Assembly: GCA_015847255.1 (NCBI GenBank)
Contig: JADLZK010012234.1
Span: 186,001 to 250,000 of the forward strand
Direction: 5' to 3'
DNA: 64,000 nucleotides
Source: Hyparrhenia diplandra
Lineage: Eukaryota > Streptophyta > Magnoliopsida > Poales > Poaceae
Shown here: piece by piece, positions 1 to 11,400 of the stretch
Layout of the letters: the number at the start of each line of letters is the position of its first letter
Position numbering within the stretch: the first letter of the stretch is position 1
Position numbers and translations under genes: made by a program
The notes under the pieces: generated by a model
What the model saw: only the letters and a program-made list of their open reading frames with translations
Told to the model about the DNA's origin: nothing
The model's database searches: none

Positions 1-454
1 AAGTCCATAAAAACATGTCCAAACAAACATTAAGTGTATTAGATTTTGGAGCTCCAAAACCTTTATTGATATCATATTGTTCTATGTTATGTCTTAGGCT
101 CTTAGCTACCCGAACCCGTTTACTGAGCCTGTGGCTCATCACCCTCCACCCATCTTAAATTCATAACAGCATGTCGACACAATAGCCACCTATTTAAATT
201 GAGTTCATTATCTTTTATCAGCTTTCCATACAGGATTAACTATTTATTGTACTAGCATTTATTATGGATCTTAGATTTATTTGATTTTACGATTGCACCT
301 AGCCAACTAAATCAAAGAAAAAGCTAGCTCGTCATTGTTGGCATGAGCACCGCATAACAAATTATATACCCTGTTGCAACACACGGGTACATGTTTGCTA
401 ATGATAATATATGCATGGACTAACATTGTAATTCTTTTTTTATAATGATAACAG
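1..454 (+). other. upstream intron of the agglutinin/aerolysin gene (partial)
   Basis: AT-rich sequence without a usable coding exon. It ends in a pyrimidine-rich tract and a cag acceptor at 452-454, immediately before the open frame of the next feature. No in-frame ATG lies between the acceptor and the conserved lectin domain, so the start codon must be in an exon to the left of the window or in a very short exon here that I cannot identify. Confidence 0.5.
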
Positions 455-1610
455 CTTTTTCCGCCCCAAATCAGATGAAAAAGTTGGGTTCTTAACAACT
501 AATTGGACTTCCCGTCGTAGGAGGGCTGGTGAATGGCAATTACCCCCTCGTATTAGTGTGGTTTATCACGACGTAATTCTGCTTGATTTGTCAGAGCAAA
601 CAATATTGCCTCCTTATGTGGCTTTCAAAATTGTTGAAGGCGAAGACAACTTCTATCTAAAAGTGTTTGATGATGACTTTCTTCAATTTTCATCAACAGA
701 TATAACAGATAAAAGTATAAGGTTCATGACTTTTAATTATGCTGATGGAAGTGTCCGTTTGAAATCAGTGGATAAGGACAGGTTTCTGAAGTTCACCGAT
801 GATGACATCCGGATCAAAGCTGTGGGAACCATCACCGATGACGGCACATTATTCAAGGCTTTGAAATATGGCGATTTCTTTGCACTACAAACTCTGCCCA
901 AGAACAAGGGCAGCACATTCTGTACTTGTAGTAAGGACGAACAGCTTGCTGTTGGCGAAGGCATCACTAAAAAATCAAAATTTATGTTGGTAGAACCAGT
1001 TCTTAGTCGGGAGATCTACAATGTTCAGTACCACACAAACCATCATTCCAGGATTTTCGACACCACGAAAATGAACATGGCTACAGCAGCAGCTACCAAT
1101 AGAACCAGTGAAAAAAATACCATCAAATCATCCGTGTCAATCACCACCAAAGAATCAAGCAAATGGGAGGCCACGGCTACCCATAAGGCGGGCGTCCAAG
1201 TGACCTTCCACGGTGGGTTATCACTGAAACTGTTTGATATAGGCTTTGACTCTCGTATGGACACTCAGTATGGTTATGAATTTTCTCATGCAACTACATG
1301 GGGAACAACCTCTGAAGTTGAAAAGAAGCAAGAGATTGATTATGAGGTTACTGTTCCAGCAAATAAAAGGGTCATACTGACTGTGACTGCAAGTCAAGCT
1401 AAATACGATGTTCCCTTCTCCTACACACAGAAGGATTTGCTGCCCAACGGAGAAGTAGTGATTGAGGACTATGACGATGGTTTGTATACAGGTATGAATT
1501 GTTTTGACCTCCAATATGAGACCAGAGAAGAAGACATTCAGACCAAAAAAAAGAGAGAAGAAGACCTTGAGTCCTCGTCGTCAGAAAAGAGAAAAAAAGC
1601 CATCGAATAA
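455..1610 (+). CDS. agglutinin-domain / aerolysin-like pore-forming lectin, last exon (5' partial)
   Basis: The frame is open from the acceptor at 454 to TAA at 1608-1610 (about 384 codons). The first ~150 residues after position 558 match the amaranthin-type agglutinin fold: a PPYVAFK start, an FLQFSS strand, repeated RFLKF-type strands, and the linker EPVLSREIYNV that joins this domain to the next one in plant chimeric lectins. From about 1020 to 1500 follows an aerolysin/ETX-MTX2-like beta-rich domain, with a long Ser/Thr-rich stretch typical of the membrane-insertion region and a VPANKRV segment. A lysine- and serine-rich tail ends the protein. Wheat Hfr-2-type proteins share this architecture and respond to insect feeding; a defence role here is inference. 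The exon opens in intron phase 2, so at least one upstream exon is missing. No frame break is visible in this part. Confidence 0.8.
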
Positions 1611-1839
1611 AGGTGATTTGATTCAGCTCCATGATTTGTGAGAGGAAACTTCTACGTACGACCTGCATCGATACGTACAAATATGGTTCTGTACTTCTTT
1701 TTTCTGAAACAAACAATGTATGGCTCTATATTGGTTATACCTTTCTTGTGATGTGTGTGTGTGCCTGCTGCACCCAGAGAGAGATTATGTTCTGTACCGC
1801 GCATAGCAACTGCATGTACCGTGCAGCATCATCGGTATA

Positions 1840-1946
1840 TATAAGAGCCTGCTAAAAGAGCCTGCTAAACACTGAGGAGATAAAAGAGCCTGCTATTATT
1901 GTTCTTTGTAGCTGTGACACCGAAGAGATAAAAGAGCCTGCTAAAA
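1840..1946 (+). repeat. short degenerate direct repeats (AAGAGCCTGCTA)
   Basis: Four copies of a 12-15 base motif containing AGAGCCTGCT occur just 3' of the lectin gene. A second related pair, built on gcatcatNNggtatatataag, starts near 1826 and 1951. The segment looks like a small decayed tandem duplication in the 3' flank. Confidence 0.7.
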
Positions 1947-2549
1947 AATATGCATCATATGTGGTATATATAAGTAGGCCATGAGAGCAAAAGTAGGCAA
2001 GATGCAAACAAGTAGGTTCTGAATAAATGATGCTCATGCAATGCAAGTGCAAAATACAAGCTTAACACCGAGGTGTTACATATGTGACCCTGAAAAACAG
2101 AAAAGGCACGCATGCTCAAGAAACAATAATCATCATTCTGCTTAAAGACACACTAACTATTGTACGTAGAAAGCCTCTAGTTTAATTGCTGGGATGTAAG
2201 TGTTGATGAAATTTCCTTTTGGTTTGTACATCATCAACTGCCTATCTTTTCTCAACTGAACTGGCCATGGACTTTTTGGGTGTGCCTAAAGTGTTTCCTC
2301 ATAGAAGATTCACTTATGTTGTTACCATAAACTTAGGCCTTGCTTACTCAGGGTTCTATTTAGATTTGCATGTTTGTTGAAACAAGATTTGAACGCTAGA
2401 ATCACATGCTTTATGAGAAAGAGGAAGTAATACCCATGTTTACCTACCACAGTTAAAAAACACCGAGTAGTAAAAGATCTTGTTGCTCCTGGTTCTTGCC
2501 ACCAATACCATGCTCAATTTTGAACCTTTTCGGTACAGCAAATCCTATA
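1947..2549. other. 3' flank of lectin gene, no gene seen
   Basis: AT-rich intergenic sequence. An aataaa-like hexamer at about 2022 could serve the upstream gene. Nothing else is supported. Confidence 0.5.
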
Positions 2550-2551
2550 TA

Positions 2552-2755
2552 CTCCCTCCGACCCTAAACAAGTTTGACTCGGTTTATAGAAGATACATGA
2601 TACATTTATATCTCCAAACAATTTTGTAAAAACTAGATTCAAATATCTTTCCAATGATACTAACTATGTATCATAGGTATTAATATTTTTAATATATATT
2701 TAATAAAGTTGTTTTGTCGGGAAGCGCAAACAACAGTTATTTAGAGACGGAGGAG
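2552..2755 (+). mobile_element. Stowaway-type MITE (Tc1/mariner)
   Basis: Begins CTCCCTCCGACCC and ends GACGGAGGAG, the classic Stowaway terminal inverted repeat, and is flanked on both sides by the expected TA (2550-2551 and 2756-2757). It is 204 bp long, AT-rich inside, with no coding capacity. Confidence 0.85.
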
Positions 2756-3424
2756 TAGGTCGCAACAACAGGATCCACATCTCCGCTCCACTTTTATAAT
2801 TCCAGTGTTTTCTAAAGAACTAATCCATTTTGGAAAACTATCATTCCATTTGGTAATCCATCTATCACTACTACATAAATCTCATATATGGGTGATTGAC
2901 TTAGTCAACCATCTTTAGAAACGATTTTTATAGAATCAGTTGACCAAGTCAACTACCTTTAGAAACAATTTTCAAGGGCATTGACTAAGTCCAACACCTT
3001 TGACAAATAGCTACCAAACAAATAAGTTCATAACTTTTTTTTTTTTCAAATACAGTCAGATGAAGATAAATGTTTATATCAAGTTGTAGATCTCAGCAAG
3101 TTTTGAAATTTTTAGTTGATGACGTTTTATTTTAGATCAATTAGAAGCCCAAACTTATATACTAAGTTCTTAGAATTTGGAATTTGAATTTTTTAATAAC
3201 CTCTTATAGAGAGATGCTAATATATAGTGCTCAACAAGATTTAAAATTTTATAGTTAAAATATTTTGTTTGAAATTGTTTACTAGCTAAAATATTCAATA
3301 CAAGATTGGTAAGTATTAATAAAAAGTTTAGTATGGTATACTTGGTCACAAGTGACTATATGATCATAGAGTTGCATCCAAGGTAGAAGATAATGGCTCA
3401 AAACCGTGCGGACTCACTTGAGTT
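2756..3424. other. transposon-derived non-coding DNA with one CACTA-like end
   Basis: CACTACTACAT at 2866 matches a CACTA terminus, but no partner end with a matching 3-bp duplication was found. The sequence after it contains an imperfect internal duplication (tagtcaac...tttagaaac) and phrases such as agttgtagatctc that recur in the AT-rich blocks near 36.4 and 48 kb. It is read as a truncated CACTA-derived remnant. Confidence 0.4.
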
Positions 3425-3931
3425 CACTACTACACATTGGATCTTTAGGGGCAGCTCCAGATGCTCTGTTTGGGCTGTTTTGGGAGCCGCCACATACCTT
3501 CCATTCTTACAAATACTGGCGGTGTAGAGGCGGTTTATCAGCAGCCCCTGCTATTCGATTTGTATGGCGGCTCGTGATTAAGCCACCCCTCTAAACCATT
3601 TCTAGAATTCGTATTTCAAAATCATTAAAATAGCAAAAACATTTTTTTCTAGAATTAGCTAGCTAGTGATTGAGCTGCCTCTATAAATCAGATTAGTAGG
3701 AGAGGTTCTATGTAGAGCCCCCTACAAATAGAGGCACTTGTAGGGTAGCTTGTAACAAAAACCGCCCCTACAAATGGATTTATAGGGGTGGCTTGTTACA
3801 AAAAACCGGATTTGTAAAGGCGGCTGCTACAAAGGTCCCAAACAACAACCACCGTGAGAGGCTGCCGGGTGATAGAGCCGCCCCTACTTAAAAAAATAAG
3901 GCGTTCTTACAAAACCTTTTCTGTAGTAGTG
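3425..3931 (+). mobile_element. non-autonomous CACTA (En/Spm) element, 507 bp
   Basis: Left end CACTACTACA and right end TGTAGTAGTG are exact inverted repeats. The element is flanked by an exact 3-bp duplication GTT (3422-3424 and 3932-3934), as CACTA transposase produces. The interior has many short subterminal repeats of the type GCCGCCCCTAC / AGGGGCGGCTT in both orientations, the expected transposase-binding sites. No coding sequence is present, so it would need a partner element to move. Confidence 0.9.
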
Positions 3932-3934
3932 GTT

Positions 3935-4113
3935 CTCCATCACATATCTAAATGGTATAGATAGTGAAGTCATTTCTGTCGAACCTGTTAGAGAATATCC
4001 GTATCATTTAGATCTTTAGATAAAAGTATCTTACAGCGCGTTCATAACACGATAACCTATAGTGACAAGTCTTCCACTGCAACTAGGCAGTGACAGTTGC
4101 AGTTTTGTAACTC
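3935..4113. other. short spacer, nothing seen
   Basis: No gene or repeat supported between the CACTA element and the following MITE. Confidence 0.4.
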
Positions 4114-4385
4114 GGCCTTGTTTAGATTGCTAAAATTTGTAACCGGATGTCACATCGCATTACACTGTAAAGCACGTTTCGTTTGTTAGTGGTAAATATC
4201 ATCCTACTATGGAGTAACTAGGCTCAAAAGAATCGTCTCGCAATTTACATCTAAACTATGTAATTAGTTATTTTTTTGTTACCTACATTTAATACTCCAA
4301 ATATATGTCTTTTGATGTATTTAATGTGATGTGATAGAGAGAAAGTGAGAAAAAGGTTAGAAATTTTAGCAATCTAAACCCGGCC
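4114..4385 (+). mobile_element. MITE, GGCCTTGTTTAGATTGC family
   Basis: About 272 bp with long imperfect terminal inverted repeats: GGCCTTGTTTAGATTGCTAA at the left and TTAGCAATCTAAACCCGGCC at the right. The same family occurs twice at 15156-15663 with roughly 85-90% similarity by eye. The target duplication is not clear, so the superfamily (PIF/Harbinger or other) is left open. Confidence 0.8.
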
Positions 4386-4389
4386 TCAT

Positions 4390-5690
4390 ATTGCTGCAGC
4401 GCTGGCGTTGCTTGAATCCAGAGTATCCTGCAGTTCATTTGTCATGGATGCAGAATCCAAGAGTAGGCACTGTGATGCTTGGGCAGCAACCGGACCTGAC
4501 AGAGTCCTCTCTCCTCACAAAATCAACCGCAAGTGATTGGACTCCAGCTACACCTATGGACAAAATTGCAGCTAGTTTCATTTCATTTGGCATAGCATAT
4601 CCAATACATAACCGACTGAAAAACAGACAAAGTGACAATACATCCATGCCATCATCCGAGGTGTTGTTCTGCTCTGTTTTGCTTGTAAAGAATCCAGCAT
4701 ATGCGAACCATCTTCTAGTTCTCATATGATTCCTGTTTTTATTAAGTGATAAACTGTACGTTGTAGCTAGGTTCTGCTTTTCTTACATTCTTACATAGAG
4801 TACCGGTATAATACCAAATCTACTAGGAAAAAAAATGGACTAGCAGATAAGCTATATGAGTTAAAATTTATTACTGAATTTGCACTGAATCTAATTGCTA
4901 TGCTCTCTTATATATGATCCAGAGCTGTACGAAGCGATGGTGTTTCTTTAAGAATCACGCACTGTGGAGTCTGTTACGCTGATGGTGATTCCACATACCC
5001 TTTAGTTTCAGAGTAAGATCGACTAGGGCCAGATTGCCCAGGCTGCTTGCTAGAGTGAGAGTAGCTGATCTACAGAGTATCCCTCAATGAATTGTTTTCT
5101 CAGATGGGGCTGGAAATGATCTTGAATCATGGACAATACAGGTGGAAATCGTTAGTAGTACTACTTTGTTGATGGTCCTCCACCAGAAGAGCCAGCACCT
5201 CAACATTATGATCCCTTTGCTCCCTTTGATTTCTTTGGTTATGGGCAGCCGGGGGCGGCCCTGTTCATCCTGGTCCAAACCAACTTCAAGGTGGTAATGG
5301 GCTTTTGGCAGGTCTGCAGTGGCAGGAAAACAATCATGGCCAGGGCCATCAACTCCAAGATGGCATGGAAATCAATCAAAGCTGTTAATCTAAACCTAGT
5401 TCCAGATCAAGATGAAATTATCTGGAATAACAATCAGTTTGAAGAAGAAAATCAGATTCAAGAAGCCAATCCTAATGAGCAATGGGATCTCTTAGCTGGA
5501 CAGAATGTTGGCTTGGGATCTTTGGCCAGATGAACAGTTGCAGCAACCAAATGGTCAGAACAATGGTAATTTAGAATTTGATCTAATCAATGCTCCTGAG
5601 CTTGGTATGCAAGAGGCAGAACAGGCCCTACTATATACTCATGGAGTTGCTGTAAATCATGCATCCGCGGCTTAGTGGACCCATCACGTA
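4390..5690 (+). pseudogene. decayed TE-like coding sequence
   Basis: Protein-like stretches appear on the plus strand in shifting frames. One at 4391-4729 contains QNPRVGTVMLGQQPDL. Around 5160-5290 is a Pro/Phe-rich stretch (APFDFFGYGQPG). At 5390-5530 there is an acidic, Asn-rich stretch (LNLVPDQDEIIWNNNQFEEE), and near 5585-5670 a LGMQEAEQALLYTHGV segment. Stops and frame changes separate them. The style resembles unclassified grass retroelement or transposon proteins, but I do not recognise a named family. It may be one gene's remnant or several. Confidence 0.35.
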
Positions 5691-6149
5691 GCGTGGCTGC
5701 CGTGCATTCTGTTAGCAGGGAGGTGCTAAGAATCGCTAGGATAGAGGAAAAACAACTAAAGGAATTCGAATCTATCTGGCTCTATTATTGGAATGGTAAT
5801 AACGGAGGAATTGTAACTATTACAAGGGAAATTGAAAAACAGAGTTCATTTCCTGTCTCTCCTCTCTCTTCAACTCTTACTTATACTCCTACTCCTCCCA
5901 GTCAGGTCCAGCGATTCTGATGTTGGGCCTGATCTGCTGTCGTAGGATCCCCGGCTGAGCTACTTGGTGATGCAGACGTGTCCGGTCGCATGCATAGCAG
6001 AGCCGATTCAGAATGCAATGAGGGCGACCTGTCCGCAGCAGCACGAGTCCCAGTAACAATCACGTGAGCAAATCCACGAAAGTCGGACTGAACAACATAC
6101 CCGACAAACTAGGAATGCAATCAGTCCATCTTAGTGGTCTATTATATAC

Positions 6150-6303
6150 TACTACTTCCTTTGTTTTAAATTATAGATCGTTTTAGCTTTTCTAGATGTA
6201 TTTCTTTTGCTATGCATCTAACATAATGTATAACTAGGTGCATAACAAAAGCGATGTATAAAAAAAAAAGTTAAAATAAATTATAATTTAGAATTGGGGA
6301 GTA
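6150..6303 (+). mobile_element. degenerate Stowaway-like MITE
   Basis: The left side reads ctacttcctttgttttaaat and the right side ataatttagaattggggagtag. These are diverged forms of the Stowaway end with its conserved aaattataa subterminal part. TA flanks are present. The internal halves around a palindromic centre near 6225 (gcatctaac / gtgcataac) are partly complementary. Confidence 0.55.
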
Positions 6304-7698
6304 GTACAGTTGTGTGAGACCTTTTCTCTGGAAAAAAAAAAAAAAAAACTGCGTGAACGAGGTGCGCACGGACGCATTGTCAAGAAAAAGAAAAATGTGA
6401 TGCAGATGCCCGAGCTGCGGCAACCAGACGGCAATTTAATAAATAAATACAAGACATTGAACTACAGCCACAAACAGATAACGAACATTTGAAAAAAATT
6501 GATATTCATGAATTTCATGCAGCATTCCAAGACGTTTGTTCACTAGCAAAATAGGAAAAAGACAATTGTAGTTCCGATAAACTGTAATTTGCTCAAAAGA
6601 GAGTCGTTTTGACCATGCGTGTCTTACGCGGAGTCCGTCGTTTAGGTCAGCTTTGACAGCATACAGCAGACGCACAGGGGAGCCGAGCACAGAGCACAGT
6701 CACGGAGCCGATCGACCTACTTAAACAAAACGAGCCGGCGGCCGGATTAAAAATACTCTAATCAGCCTTACCGTACGATTGGAAGTATGCGGCATCCGGG
6801 ATTGGTCGCTCACCGTGCGTCCGTACGCACCTCTCGCTCACGCAATTTTTTCCTTTTCTAATCTATTTCGTATTTATACCACTGGCTATAAGCTTATTTT
6901 TAAACTGGCTAAGCCTATTTGGTTTGCTTTCAACTTAAATTTATTATCAATGTAGAATTTTTTTTCATCTAGACTCAAAATTATATAGATCATCCACATG
7001 TTTTCCGATTATCTAGACAAGGGAAACACAATGGTAAAGTATGTTTTTTTAGTTTAGATAACTTCGCAAAACTGGCTTAGCCGTTTTGGATGTACGATTC
7101 TCCCAAAGTTACACATTTTTCGCTCGGACTTTAAATTGGATTATCTATATACATTTTTCAATGGTTTTGATGAGAAGAACATAATGGTGAAATTCATCTT
7201 GTATTTTGACAAGTACCAAAACCCTTCTTAGTCAGCTTCGGAAATAGCTAGTTTGTTTCTGCTAAAAATTCTGAATTTAACCTCCTCTCAAAATTTTAGT
7301 GGTCAGCAGGAGTGTTGAAGTACTAAGAGTTCTAGCAAGAGTGATTGAGATTGGGCCTCCCCTTATATAGCTCTCTAAGGGCCCAGTTACAAAGATAATG
7401 GTACAAAGCCTTCGGCCTTCTCCAAGTGTTGTCCATTGTCCTTATTTACGAAGGCCAATTTGGGGCTCACTATAATTGTACTTCAAGCGCGGGTTATGGA
7501 GATTGTGGGTCTCCATCCCCAACAATTGTTAGTAGGATGGCATCAAAAGCGTGATAATGATGGCGCCTAATGGAAGCTACATGTTACATGGTGGTATGGA
7601 TTCTTCTAGGCATGCACTTCTGGAGTACAATCTAGCCAAGTGTGTGTGGGCTCTAGAGAGGGACGAGACCACAGAGTTCAAATGTCAAATAGAAACTA
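6304..7698. other. intergenic, possible decayed LTR near 7290-7545
   Basis: Mostly AT-rich sequence without a gene. At 7365-7375 the minus strand has a tatataagggg TATA-like box. Near 7536-7556 the plus strand has ggcatcaaaagcgtga, loosely like a tRNA-Met primer-binding site after a possible LTR end. No inverted TG...CA ends or duplication were confirmed, so this is only a suggestion. Confidence 0.3.
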
Positions 7699-7730
7699 CT
7701 AGTTGGGGGGCGCGCATTTGCGCGCCAAAA
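7699..7730 (-). mobile_element. Helitron-like 3' terminus
   Basis: Read on the minus strand, a perfect 7-bp GC stem (GGCGCGC, loop AAAT, GCGCGCC; 7709-7726) is followed after a short spacer by CTAG and then a T (7698). This is the diagnostic order of a Helitron 3' end: hairpin, CTRR, insertion before T. The body of the element would lie to the right, over the minus-strand gene at 8.5-13 kb. I could not identify the 5' TC end, so the extent is unknown. Confidence 0.5.
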
Positions 7731-8478
7731 TTAGTATTAGGAATTTTGACAGAATGTAGAAGTGAGAACCAGGGTTCGTAATTGTTATTTAGGGAGTAGT
7801 TTATCCATGCAGCAGCGTAGAGTTAGAAGTAAATACACAGTGTAGTAAATATTCGAGAATACATATGCAATTTTTGTGCCAGAGTAGGAGTTAGAGAATT
7901 ATTATGCCTGATCTTAAAATTGACAGATGGTAATCATGGATGGAAATCGCTAGGTATAAAGCATTCATCTGGGGCATCTGGGATGGGAAAAAACGAGGTC
8001 TACATTCTGCGGTGTCCAAGTCGATGACATTGTGCTTATTATATGGTGCAATACATGAACAGAGATACTGGATACATAAAAGTTTCTGGTACTGATTCGA
8101 CATCTAGGTACGGAAAAAGAGGGGCTTCAACCCTCTGTGAACAGAAGTCTAAGTAGTATTCAATAGCCTGTTCATGTATCTCTGTTCATGTATTAAAACA
8201 TGTAATATCCAGCTCATCCACTACTGGGTCTGCACAAAAGAGTTGAAATGCATAAAAGGTCGAGATCGAATCCACCCTTTTATGGTGAACAAATGATATT
8301 GGTCTGACAGCCATGAGCAGGCAGAAGCAAAATTTGAGAATAGATGGGATGCAACACAATGGTGATGTATCAGCCAAACCCCTCTCCTTTCTTGTTTGCA
8401 TGGGATGCACATGTTGAGGGCTAGCTGATAACTCACCAAAATGCTATGTCTGAAATAAGCTGAACTGCTCTCCATTCT
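7731..8478 (-). other. possible 3' UTR / downstream flank of the six-exon gene
   Basis: No coding exon seen. The minus-strand transcript of the next feature would run into this stretch after its stop at 8479. A small direct repeat (gttcatgtatctctgttcatg) lies at about 8170. Confidence 0.35.
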
Positions 8479-11400
8479 TCAGGAACTCAGGATCTCACTC
8501 CTGCAATGGGACAACAAATAGTTAAGGCTAGTGGTTAGATTAGCTAGCAAGGGTAAATAGAAGTGGATATATAGAGTCTAGCACAAGGACCAAATAGTGG
8601 AGGTGGTAAGGAAATTTGTGCGGTACGGCAGCATTGGATCGGTGGTTGCTCAGCATCATGTTCCCAACTAAAGGAGAGAATGTCACATCTATATACACTT
8701 CTATATATATTAGTGGTATTATTTATACAGGCCAGATATCATCTATTATGTTTTGCTTTAAACAGGTTGCTAGCGAGCAGACTGTCACACAATTTTAGGT
8801 AGAAGGGTGTGCTCACCTGAAGAAGCTAGGAGCAGGAACAAATCGGAACAAATCTGATAGGCAATAAACTCCCTTCAACTTACTCTTTTATTCTTCTCCC
8901 GCAGTAATGCAGAAAAGTGAGAGCAACCTGCATTTTGTTTAGTGAGCTGACCAAAATGAGAACTAAAGCTGTAGCATGCAAATTCAATCATACAGAAAAT
9001 AACAAGACATGTGTAAGGTGATCTGGCATCCGAAACTCTAAATACGAGATTGCACGTGGTAGTAGCTGCCTCTTTTTTTTAGCTAACACAATATATTTCA
9101 GTTGAAGCGAAGTCACAAATAAAATAAACTTAGTTCAATGAGATCATTAGTTGGGGGCACTGGCTGATTGTGCAGTACAGGCAAAGCCTAAAGCAATGTT
9201 TAAAAGATTTGGAGTTATGAAAATACATGTAGGATTTGGCAAGCATAATAAATTAGTAGGCTTAATAAACCTCAACTCTTGATATACGTACAGGGTTGTT
9301 GCATCAAAATCTGAATAATGCAGAGCAGGCAAAATAAAGGAATCTATTTACATTCACAATCGCATCACATATGAATACTTTGACACTTAATTTTCATTTT
9401 CAATCATGGAATAGTTCACAGTTCAAAACAGACTTCACAATCAGTGTAGAAAATTGAGACAGGAAGCTTCACATTTTCATATTTCAAAACACTCAAGTCG
9501 AGAAGTTATAAAAATTCACCAGATAGCATACAATTTAGTAATCCACAACTTTTATATTATTCATATTTCCATACAGGTGCAACAAGATGGCCTAATGCAT
9601 GAACAGGGTAACTGAAAATCTTGCAAAGAAAAAACAGGACAACTCATAGACCCAATTGTGTCCATAGCCTTGTCTATTTTCAATGTCACTTATATTATCA
9701 AATTCCTGGTGGAAGGAAAGAAAAATTGAGCAATGTCTGACAAGATAAATTATCTATCATGACAATCTTGCTATTTCCACATAGGAGTCCTGTAATAGAC
9801 AAAACAGATGATACCTGTTGTGTACACTCCGAAGCAGGTTATCTGGCAAGCAGGCAAGACGCTCCATCCCTGCTGAACCGAGAAACGAAAGCTGCCTGGC
9901 AATCACTGGTTAGCACAAAAAAAAAAAAAGATAGAATAGCATATAGGAAAATTAGTTAATGGCAATATGTAGGTACTACTTTGCTATTGCTGTGTAGCTG
10001 GAAACCATTGTTCCAGAAACAAAATGGTTGGTACTAAGGGAGGTCATTAAAAAATTCATCATAACAGGTTGTAACCAAAAGCAGTGAAACATGAAGAACC
10101 GAGGTCACCAAAAATAGCTCGAATTCTAGGAAAAGGAAAGCACAAGAACGAAAGATAGGCCTTCATCATCGTTGTAAGCACTGAATATAATTTATAATGT
10201 GAACATTAAACTTAGAAAACTATAACTGAATCCCAGACATCATCTTTGAACACAACAGGCAATTGTGAAGCAAGCAGGCTATCAAGTTATATTTTTTCAA
10301 AGCATTAGCTCCTAGATTCAATTAAGGTACAATCTTGTGAAACAGATATGTTACCTGAACAAATATTATTGGCTGCAACCGAGGCACGAAGGCCATTATA
10401 ATTGACCAAGAACCAAGAATAAGTTGTGATCTTTAGTGCAAAACCTAGATAACTTTCCCAGTGTGCTGCCTGCATAGTAAAAAGAAGAAATAAGAATCAT
10501 ATTTCCGAAGTAAGCAAAAGAGAAGACAATCATTGCAGATGTTGAGGGATCGTTTTTACCAAATAAATTAAAGGTAGGGAAAAACTATATCCCAGGATGA
10601 GGAAGAGAGAAATGATATGAAGCAATGAATCACCAATAGAGGTAGTTCTGTAAAAGACATTGCAGGTAGTTAACTGTTACCAATAATCAATTTCAGGTCT
10701 GCGACCATTAATCCAAATAGCGATGATAAATGTTGCCGTACTATAAAGCAGTTAGCCACAGCTAATGTCTATGGAAGTAACAAAAGGTAATCCAATCTTA
10801 GAGGCAACCATGATACCCAAAAATTATGGAACTGCAGATATTGTTCACATACAACAATACGATGGGCAACAACTTGGACAGAGGCTAAAAAATACCATGC
10901 ATGGTTGCTGGAGCAGACAAATGGATCCAGGTGCAATAATTAGCTGCTTGAAAGTGATAACAGGTCTCCTTGAACCCAAAAACAAGCAGTAAAGGCCATT
11001 CCATGGCAGCTATAGGTAGCACATGTGCACACAATTTCATCATGTTATAATTCTATCTTTCAGAATATGTCATAGTATACATTTTTTCTTTCTCGAGCGG
11101 GCCGTGTGCAATATATGTGTCAAATAAAAATGTTATCTTTCAGAATATGTCATCGCCATTCGGAAGCACAAATACAAAGCATCTTCACTTTTTGAGGACA
11201 CTTTGTGCTTTCTGAACCTGTACACAAAGCAACCTGATATATTCTACTTATGCTATAAATAGCTTAATAAACGTTGAACATATCAGATATGATCCTACTT
11301 TGGTCTACTGGTTCTTTTTAGCTGGACACATTTTTTTATTTCCTAATTAACTCCAAACATTTTTGTCCATTATCACAAAAAGGCTATCATAAAAAAAAGT

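Noticed and set aside
2866..3424. A second complete CACTA element
   Set aside because: Only one terminus (CACTACTACA) is present and no partner end or 3-bp duplication was found.
9147..9185. ttagttgggggcactggctg as a second Helitron end
   Set aside because: It resembles the sequence at 7700 but has no GC hairpin and no proper CTRR-T order.
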